Positions 56,174 through 64,000 of a stretch of DNA of 64,000 nucleotides are shown here, piece after piece. Position 1 is the stretch's first letter; every line of letters begins with the position of its first letter. The position numbers and the translations under genes were made by a program. Under the pieces are notes generated by a model. That model was given only the letters and a program-made list of their open reading frames with translations. It made no database searches and was not told the DNA's origin. Origin of the DNA: Boesenbergia rotunda (lineage: Eukaryota; Streptophyta; Magnoliopsida; Zingiberales; Zingiberaceae). Where the stretch lies: assembly GCA_024364735.1 (NCBI GenBank), contig JAGFNQ010000187.1, forward strand, positions 925,103-989,102, given 5' to 3'.

Positions 56174-57717
56174 TGTAGGACCGGTGCCGTCGATAGAGGG
56201 GGGGTGAATATCGATCGTGAAAACCTTCGTAAAACTTTCGTTCGTTCTGGACTTAGAATATTAGTAGCAGCGGAAAATAAATAGAACGAAGAAAGACAAG
56301 ACAGAGACACAGCGGATTTTTACTTGGTTCCCGACCCCCAGGGTCAGTACATCCAAGGCCTATGCACGGGAACGCCCGTCCACTATTGGTCTCCTTCCCG
56401 GACTTTCCGGAGGCGGAGAAACCCGACATACAGTGCAGGATTACAAGCAATAATATAGAAATTTAAGTATAGTAATTAAAAAGCAAACCAACGAGACAAA
56501 GTCTGAAGCTCGGCCGATCTGGACCTCCGAAGTGCCGCGCACCTCCTCCTGGAGCCTCCCGGTCGTAGAGCCTCGTCTCTAGCGTGTTGTCGTCGGTCAG
56601 AAGGCTTGGGATCACTTTTGGAAGTTGTTGTTGAAGCAGAGGGGTCGAAGCCCCTTATATAGGCCTCCTGGGGGCGCCCTGGACGTTGGGGGCGCCCCGG
56701 AAGACTCGGTCAAACTTTATCCCTGCGCCTACCTCGCTGCAGCTGATAACAGCTTTGACCAGGGCGCCCCGAACCTCCCGGGCGCCCTCATGATGGCTTA
56801 TCCATGTTTTGGGTTAGAAACTGCAAATACAGCTTTGAACCAGGGCGCCCCGGACGCTCCGGGCGCCCCGCTTGACACCTGTTCTGCCTGCTTCACCTAA
56901 CTGCCTTTTTTCTCTTTGGCTCAGGGCGCCCTGGCTGTTGGGGGCGCCCTGGATGATGGGGGCGCCCTGCTTAAAGCCTGCAAACTGGTTTTTTTGCTTG
57001 CTTTGTCTCCGGTTCTTGTTACGTGCAAGATACACAAACACAAAGCATATATACATATAATATTAGGCTTAAGGACTTGGTTCGGACTTCAGATTTGCAC
57101 TAAACCCTAGGTCGAACCGGCACGAGTTCCCCTCCCCGAGAACTCGCCCTTGACCTACTCCTTTCAGGAGACGGTTGCCACCCAGTCCTTTGGGTGGACT
57201 TTTGCTTAGCTTTCGATACTTCCGGACCTCGAGACGCCCAAACCCTCTCCTGTCCTTAGTCATCGCTCAGCTAAGTTGCTCAGTCCCTTGGACCAAGACT
57301 TCATTCCCTAGCATCCCTTCACCAGGTGCCTAGCAGTCCTTCGCCAGGTCTTCATTCCTAGCAGCCCTTCGCTAGGTGCCTAACAGCCCTTCGCTAGGTC
57401 TTCTATGCCTAGCAGCCCTTCGCTAGGTGCCCAGCAGCCCTTCGCCAGGTCTTCTATGCCTAGCAGCCCTTCGCTAGGTCTTAAGGTTTCGATACCTAGC
57501 AGCCCTTCGCTAGGTGCCTAGCAGCCCTTCACTAGGTGCCCAGCAGCCCTTCGCTGGGACTTAGGGTTTCGATGCCTAGATTAACTAGGACTTTTCTTCA
57601 ACTTTGGTTACTTCTCTCTTACTCCCCTTTGTCTGTTCAATGTATCACTGACTTAAGTGTATTGTCAAACATTAAAACACTTAAAGAGGAATATCATTTA
57701 TGCAACTTGCACCAACA
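56174..57717 (-). repeat. LTR-D, 5' LTR
   Basis: 1544 bp, TGTAGGACCGG to TTGCACCAACA. Same modules as the 3' copy; hairpin array shorter (57307-57559). Followed by target duplication AAGAA. Confidence 0.92.
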
Positions 57718-58783
57718 AAGAAGACCTGACCGGAAGTCGGGCAAAGAAGTTCTGGTCGAGGATTGGGCACGAAGTCCTGGCAAGGGGCTAGGCACCGAAG
57801 ACCAGACCGGAAGTTGGGCACGAAGACCTGGTCAGGTGGATCGTGCAAAAGTCCAACCGGAGGAGCCGGTTGGCAAAAGGTAAACTCTCCTGAGAGGAGT
57901 AGGTGAGGACGCGTTCCCCATTGAGGGAACAGTAGGCGTCGGTTCGACCTAGGGTTCCATTTGGGAGACCTGAAGTCAGAACCAAGACAACTGTGGTTGT
58001 AATTATTACTTACTATGTTTTTGGGACTAACCTTAGTTGCAGGGTCGAAGGACTGATCGCCTGCAAGTGAAGGTTCTTCACTGGGCCTAGGTGCCCAAAT
58101 GAAGTCAGGCGCCCAAATGGGCTCAGGCGCCCGTAAGGATAGGGGCGCCCAAGAGTGAAGGCAAATCCCAAATCATAGCTGCGAAGCCACTGAACCAAGG
58201 CGGATCAGGCGCCTTGAGGTCATGGGTGCCCCCATCAGCTCAGGCGCCCAAGTGGGGAGGTTAAGCGCTGACCAAGCCCGCAGATAAGGTTTCCCGAATC
58301 GAAGGGCACGTGTCAGGTGCCCCCAACCTATCAGGCGCCCGATAAAGCACTATAAAAGGGGTTCGACCCCAAGGCTTCAACAACACAGTTTTCTAACGCT
58401 CCAAATTTTTTCGTTCAAGCGCTACACCCCGGCAAACTCTGACTTCGAGATTCCAGCGCCGACGACGTCCCTCTGCTCCGAAATACGATCTACATCGGGC
58501 GTCGGTAACGAAAAGTGTAACTAGTTTTCATTTCTTGCAATATTCCTGTACTCAACTTGTAAACTATTTTGCGTGATTATAGTATTGCCCAAAGTAAATG
58601 GTCAAGGACCGTGGGCCTTGGAGTAGGAGCCGACCGCGACTGTGAACCAAGTAAAAATCCTTGTGTTATTTAGTGCATTCAATTATTTCCGCTGCATATT
58701 TTCTCTTTTCTCTATCCGAAAAAGTTTTAACGATATTCACCCCGCCCCCCCCCCCCCCCTCTATCATTTTTCTCGATCCAACA
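57718..58783 (+). repeat. LTR-B, second part
   Basis: Target duplication AAGAA then the rest of the LTR begun at 50298: GACCTGACCGGAAGTCGGGC, hairpin array, GGGCGCC palindromes (about 58085-58340), TATAAAAG at 58351 and a C-tract of 15 (58745-58759), ending CCAACA at 58783. No primer site follows; A-type gag begins at once. Confidence 0.88.
58351..58358 (+). promoter_or_regulatory. TATA box of LTR-B
   Basis: TATAAAAG directly after a GGCGCCC palindrome, in the same AGCACTATAAAAGGGG context as other LTR-B copies. Confidence 0.7.
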
Positions 58784-59812
58784 GTTGAAGAATCATCCAC
58801 TTCATCAAAGGGAGAAGAGGAAGTCTCCACTTCAAGGATTGAGGGGGAGGAGAGACTATCCTCAGTACCGAAGTAAGAAGAAGCATCCACCTCCACCAAA
58901 GCAAGGTCAAAAGATCACATTATTTACTTTGGATGCAACAAGAAGGGACACTACAAGGACAAATGTCCATTAGGTAAAAAGGAGATAAATCTTAAACCCA
59001 AGTCAATTTCTTTAACATCTAACATGGGTTGTAGGGAAAAGAAGAAGAAGAAGCACATTAGGTATTTCACATGTGGTGAGCTAGGACACTACCACACCAA
59101 ATGCTCAAGGAAAGATGAATTCAAGAAATTGGAGCATTTGAGGAAGTGGGAGAAGAAGGAGAAGGAGAAAAGCTCACATCAAGGTGAAGCTACAAGGGTA
59201 AGGGAGGTAATCTCTAACTTTAAGCATTTTTCAAATTCCTCCATGAATGGTAGAAATAATGAGAATTATTTACCTATGCCTAATTTTAGTTTTAGATATT
59301 GTGATAAGAATAGGACTAATGTTGTATCTCAAAACCCTAAGGAATTTATGTATCATGATAAACCTAGAATTTCTAGACCTAAGGACCAAAGCATTAATCC
59401 CAAGAAAGGGAGACACATGCCTAGACAAACGAGTAGATCTAGAAATGTCCAAGATGGACATGGGGATGATAAGGTTAAGAATCTAGAGAGGGAGAATCAA
59501 GCTTTGAGGGCAAAGCTTGGCAAATTAGAGAAAATCCTAGAGAGATTCATTAGTGGATCTAAAGGTTTAGGCATGGTGTCGGGTAGTCAAAACCCTAATA
59601 ATGATAGATCGGGTCTAGGATACCAATCTATGAGATCAAATGCTATGGAAAAGTCATACACAAGGATGCCATATGAATATAGCAAAGGGAAAGCCAAAAA
59701 TGGCAAGGGATGACCATTTAAAGGGGAGAAGAAGAACTTAACCAAGGACAAGGTATACAAAGTCAAGAAGGTTAGGGTTGTAGGTCAAGAAGTACCGGAG
59801 GTATACTGGTGA
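58784..59812 (+). pseudogene. gag A, middle and 3' part (A2)
   Basis: Starts inside gag, directly after LTR-B, at VEESSTSSKGEEEV (no N-terminus). Knuckles YFGCNKKGHYKDKC and YFTCGELGHYHTKC, a basic region, coiled coil NLERENQALRAKLGKLEKI, then SGLGYQS. One stop near 58874 and another at 59711. Its first about 290 bp repeat 46725-47018. Ends near 59812 at the same region as A1's gag, and no pol follows. Confidence 0.85.
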
Positions 59813-60883
59813 GTCTTGCCATTATAGATGAGTCACCTAAAGAGGTGACTAAGGCTAGGAGCTCAAGGGGGAGCTCTAGGAGTCAAGTTGGGATCCATGG
59901 TCAATGGATCTCAAGAGGGTGCTCCAAAAGGACTAGATGAATTATGTAGTGTGCCAAAGGATGTGGGGACAAATTTAAGTCTTAATCCTAGGGATTTGGC
60001 ACATTAAAAGTAAAGTACCATGCATAAAAATGACATTGTCATCATATTGTATGAAGATTGGTTTTCAATGTTTAAATGTCATATAAATCAATGCTAAAGA
60101 TGTATTGTGATTGGGTATGAGAAGAAACATTAAAGGGAAGTCAAAACTAGGACTTTAGGTTAAGGTTCAATTGAACCATTTAGATAGGTTTGAGTTTTGT
60201 GTCAATCTTGAGATTGGTAATAGATACATATGTGCATATATTTTTCCCAAGTAGACACGAGTACCATAAATCTCTCCATAAAATTTGGAAATTTTTGGAG
60301 ATTTGTGAAATTTTTGGTGCATTTCTGAAGTTGGGTCAGAAATGCTGATAATATAGGGTATCAGTTGACTGATACAGAGGCAGTTGACTGGTACCGTTCT
60401 ATCCAGAAACTAGGATATTCTATGCAGCAGTCAACTGATCCTTCATCAGTCGACTGATCTTTCTGTTTAGTTCAATAGTCGACTGGCCCTGGGGCAGTCG
60501 ACTGATTCTGCGAATCTTTAAAAGAAATCCCCGTGCGGGGACGACCGAACCTAGGGTTTTAGGTGCCGTCCCTTGCTGCTACCTCTCTCCCCCGACCTCT
60601 CTAGCCACTCCAAGCCTTCCCAAGGTCCTGAAATCGAGTTTCTAGCCCTTCATCACCTTAGATCCAAGTCTAGGGCAAGAAAAGGACCTTCCTTGAGTCA
60701 AACTTGGTCATCATTCATCATACAACAAATGGAGTGACGGTAACAAAGTGTCTACCTTATTTTTCTCCATTTAGTTCATGACTCACGACTAACTCTCGAT
60801 ATGTTGCATGTTTTCCTTGTTTTTCTTCTTGATTGGGTCATTCATGGACATGCATACAGTATTTGCATTTTAGGGCTAGGTAA
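59813..60883 (+). other. Link from gag to third ORF in A2
   Basis: The first 350 bp match A1's 3' region (reverse of about 5050-5360). A palindrome cluster (60361-60507) and a CTTTAAAAG sequence at 60516 follow, then a CT-rich, promoter/leader-like stretch with repeated CTCTCTAGCC. No gene. Confidence 0.55.
60361..60507 (+). promoter_or_regulatory. Internal CAGTCGACTG-type cluster upstream of third ORF
   Basis: Six words (CAGTTGACTG, CAGTCAACTG, CAGTCGACTG, TAGTCGACTG), of which the last two are 19 bp apart (around 60478 and 60497). CTTTAAAAG, TATA-like, lies about 10 bp downstream. Same word as LTR-A, but outside an LTR. Internal promoter is an inference. Confidence 0.5.
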
Positions 60884-62017
60884 AAAAGAAGAGTTGGTGA
60901 GAGATCATCCGAACAGCCTCCCATAGATCTGGCGGCACCTCGGTTCTGTTCCGAGGCTTGCCGGCTTGTCTTTGAAAATGCTGATTTTATTCTAATGAAT
61001 TGTAGATATCTCAATCGGTCATATTTTCAGGAGATTACTCCTCACATTATTGAGATCATCACACATTTTGGATTAGAAAAGTTAGTCTACTGTCAGCATT
61101 ATGTCAACTTTGACCTCTGCAAGGAGTTTTATGTCAATCTTACATAAAGTAGTCCTGATGATGGGACATATGAGTCTATAGTACAGGGAGTTACCATTCC
61201 TTTTTCATCTGTATTGCTAGGATCATTTCTAGGGTGTTGGGTTTCAGAAAACCCATTTACATGTTTTCCCACTGTCACTGAGCCATTATCATTGTCTAAT
61301 GTCACCATTGATCAGATTCATTGTCATTATTTTGATAATCCTCGACCTCTTCTAGAGCGTATTTTTATAGCTAGGCGAATGAGTCCAGTTAGCAACATCT
61401 TGTATAAAATTGTTCTAGGCTGCATTCTGCCTATTGTCACCAAGGGGAGGTCAAAGATTCAGCTACCTCACTTGGTGATGATGTATACGTTAGAGAGGAG
61501 GCTAGACATTAACATCGCCCGCCATGTATTTGCATCCATTGTACATTTTTCGCATGACGTCCATAGAAAGATCTACATGTCATTCGGTCATATTTTGACC
61601 GAATTCTTCTCATCTAGAGGTATTAGAGTCACTAGAGGTCAGACTCATACGCTGTCTAAGGACTACGACCAGATAGGTTCTCGGCAGCTCTACTTGGCTG
61701 GGATCGAGAGGCGGTAGGGAGTGATGGTCTGGCGACGTCGTCATGCTTCCTCCAACTCTGATGATGATGAGGAGGCTACTCCTGCTGCTGCACTTGCTGC
61801 TGCTCCTACTGGGATTATAGAGGAGCGGTTCTTCTGACTAGAGGCAGAGGTTCATGGACTTAGGGAGGACTTCCAGGGTTTTCAGGGGGAGGTTCACGGT
61901 CTTAGGGAGCACTTTCAGAGTTTCCAGCAGCGACAGGATGACATGTATGAGACGATGCAGCGTTGGAACCTGATGTATCAGGGCCCTCCTCCTCCTCCTC
62001 CTGGCGATGACGCATAG
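60884..62017 (+). pseudogene. Envelope-position ORF of A2 (plant transposon protein-like)
   Basis: One frame of 378 codons with three stops and no frameshift: TAA after CKEFYVNLT, TAG at 61715-61717, TGA at 61838-61840. It starts KRRVGERSSEQPP, then RFCSEACRLVFENADF, ITPHIIEIITHFGLEKL, a core with LGCWVSENPFTCFP, SNILYKIVLGCILPIVTKGR, IYMSFGHILTEFFSSRGIRV and YDQIGSRQLYLAG. The C-end has an Ala/Asp-rich linker, a coiled coil (GEVHGLREHFQSFQQRQDDM) and a poly-Pro tail. It aligns by eye to 22395-23686 over the whole length. No signal peptide or membrane segment. Confidence 0.75.
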
Positions 62018-62916
62018 ATTCCACATACCTTGGATGTGCTGGTGTTGAGAGTGTATTAGATTGAGCATGTTCTTCATTTGTCTCTCAAACACTATATTTT
62101 ATATTGTAATATTTGAAGATTTTTGTAGCAATCACTTGTTGTTCCCTATGTAATTCATTTCTTAGTATTGCTTATATGACTTGTTATTTCCTTGTTATTA
62201 TGGTTGCATGATGAATTTCAATATATCTTCTATCACATGATTAGGGTATAAAGGGGGAGCTTTTATCACTTTTTCTGTCTTGAGTGAGAAAAAGGGGAGG
62301 TTTGAAAACATTTCTATGTTTTAAATGGTTTGAGATAGACTTGGAGAACATAGAGGTTCAAACCTAGGATGAAAGGATGATACAAAGTTGAATGTTTTCA
62401 AAAGAATTAAAATTTTGGTCAAAAGTCAAGCATATTTGGTATTTTCATGAAAATATATTTTTCCAGGTTAGAATACATCATAAGAAATATGCTTGCAAAA
62501 TTTTAGAATTTTTCGAATTTTGTGAAATTTTTTAGAGGTTTCTGAATTTTGGCTAGAATTTTAGACTATTGTGTATCAGTCGACTGCCCCTGGGGGAGTC
62601 GAATGATCTTTCCGTGGGATTACTGGTTGAAGGCACCAGTCGACTGGTAACTGACGCAGTCGACTGGTGCCGCTATTTTCTGATTTCTGGGGGTTTTCAG
62701 AAATACAAAGGTGCTCTTATTGATACCAATGGTTAGTATTGCTTAGGGCAATCATTTTGATGGTGTCAAAGGGGGAGAAATTGTGGTTCTAAGTTAGGTT
62801 TTAACTTGACTTGTGGAGTTAGTTTTTAACTTAACTTGTGGTTATGGAAAATTGAAAATTGTGTGTGGAGGGCATAGGTTAAGGGAGAGAATGCATGTTT
62901 ATGCCGCTTAACTTGA
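62018..62916 (+). other. 3' region of A2
   Basis: Non-coding. A second set of GTCGAC palindromes lies at 62576-62672, and AAAGGGGGAGAAA at 62767-62779 is probably the polypurine tract. A 3' LTR should begin about 62780, but the sequence there (TGTGGTTCTAAG) does not match LTR-A; LTR-B starts at 62917. Confidence 0.5.
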
Positions 62917-64000
62917 TGTTGGTGCAGGTAGCACCTAAGTCAAACCTGGGTTTTGATAATGATAAAGGGTTCAGAAGTTAAGATGTTATTGTGATCTAAC
63001 TTGTTCACTGAGTGTGCAGGAAGAAGTCCTAGGTACACTAGGCAAGAAGTCCTGGCAAAGGGTTGGGCAAAGAAGTCCTGGTCAAGGACTGGGCAAGAAG
63101 ACCTGACCGGAAGTCTGGCAAAGAAGTCCTGGTCGAGGACTGGGTAAGAAGTCCTGGCAAGGGGTTGGGCACCGAAGACCTGATCAAAAGTTGGGCAAGA
63201 AGACCTGACCGGAAGTTGGGCATGAAGACCTGGTCAGGTAGATTGGGCAAAAGTCCAACCGGAGGAGCCGGTTAGCAAAAGATAAACTCTCCTGAGAGGA
63301 GTAGGTGAGGACGTGTTCTCCGTCGAGGGAACAGTAGGCGTCGGTTCGACCTAGGGTTCCATTTGGGAGACCCGAAGTCAAAACCAAGATAGCTACGGCT
63401 GTAAATAATGACTAACACTCTTGCTTGGTTTATTTTGGAACTAACCTTAGTTACAGGGACCGAAGGATTGTGTTTCTGCAGCTCAGACGCCCCAAAGGAG
63501 TGGGGTGGTTCACTAGGCTAGGCGCCCGGGAGGTCACGGGCACCCAAGGTGAAGGCCAAAAACTACCAAGAAGCAAGACTACTTCGAAACCACACTGGGC
63601 TAGGCGCCCAGGAGGTCCCAGGCGCCCAAGGTGAAAGCCAAAGTGGTCATCGAAGCAAATCTGCCATGAAGCCAATGGACCAGGTCAACTCAGGCGTCCG
63701 AGAGGTCCCGAGCGCCCCAGTCATCCCAGGTGCCGAATCGAAGGGGATAAGTGCTAACCGAGCTGCGGATTGAGGTTCTCGCAGGTGAAGGCATGTGTCA
63801 GGCGCCCCCAACGGATCAGGCGCCCCATGGGCACTCTAAAAGGGGCTCGACCTCAAGACTTCCACATCACTGTTTCTCAATGCTCCAAAGCTTTTCGTTC
63901 AAGCACTACGCCCCGACAAACTCCGACTTCGAGATCCCAGCGCCGATGACGACCCTCTGCTCCGAAATTCGATCCACCTCGGGCGTCGGTAACAAAAAGT
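62917..64000 (+). repeat. LTR-B, cut by the window end
   Basis: Begins TGTTGGTGCAGGTAGCACC. Hairpin array about 63020-63240 (AGTCCTGGTCAAGGACT type), GGGCGCC palindromes about 63515-63830, and ACTCTAAAAGG, a decayed TATA, near 63833. It shows the sequence of an uninterrupted LTR-B and so supports the join 50483/57723. Confidence 0.88.

Larger units (their letters stand above)
50484..57717 (-). mobile_element. Copia element D, pol-less, minus
   Basis: 7.2 kb with LTRs 50484-52084 and 56174-57717 and target duplication AAGAA (50479-50483 and 57718-57722). Internal: primer site, a short zinc-knuckle piece of gag, a 9-residue repeat frame, AT-rich repeats and a 3' region with repeated hairpins and polypurine motifs. 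No pol at all: a large-retrotransposon-derivative type. Confidence 0.92.

Overview
This 64 kb window is plant nuclear heterochromatin made almost entirely of nested LTR retrotransposons. I found no host gene, tRNA, rRNA, bacterial operon or CRISPR array. It is eukaryotic and plant because most Copia-type elements prime from initiator Met-tRNA (TGGTATCAGAGC), have Sirevirus-like gag (CCHC knuckles plus coiled coil) and Copia pol, and lie beside an Athila-type Ty3 element with an Asp-tRNA-like primer site. A monocot of the ginger group is my guess only. The coding regions are broken by stops or frameshifts.

Layout. 1-2049: part of a minus-strand LTR carrying a 181-bp tandem array. 2050-10597: Copia element E (minus), its gag split by element A1 (3499-7965). 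10598-12100: a gap, then a Ty3 integrase remnant (minus). 12101-13998: LTR-B, primer site and leader (plus). 14000-14839: Tat-type Ty3 RT fragment (minus). 14840-19497: Copia element B1 (minus), cut off in integrase. 19498-32207: long Copia element F (minus) with gag, pol, an envelope-position third ORF and two about 2.28 kb LTRs. 32208-33071: unassigned DNA with hairpins. 33216-44963: complete but decayed Athila element G (plus), inserted in a Copia LTR with target duplication CTCCT. 44978-50297: LTR-A, gag A, a gag/RNase H chimera, a solo LTR-B with target duplication, and a pol 3' end. 50298-58783: an LTR-B split by element D (50484-57717, target duplication AAGAA). 58784-62916: a pol-less A-type element with gag and an envelope-position ORF. 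62917-64000: another LTR-B running off the window.

Most interesting signals. (1) LTR families carry clusters of short CpG-centred palindromes set in pairs at a nearly fixed distance, with one word per family: CAGTCGACTG, GATCGGTC/GACCGATC, AATCGATT or GGGCGCCC. One word is shared between a Copia and an Athila element. (2) The same words recur inside elements, just upstream of the third ORF. (3) LTRs also carry arrays of small hairpins whose stems change by compensating substitutions. (4) A CATCTCAC...GTGAGATG stem-loop recurs downstream of pol in several families. (5) Two Copia elements carry a related third ORF resembling the 'putative plant transposon protein' domain. (6) Element D hides a nine-residue repeat protein in a frame with no start codon. 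These fit a picture of Sirevirus-like elements with modular cis-regulatory DNA; function is inference.
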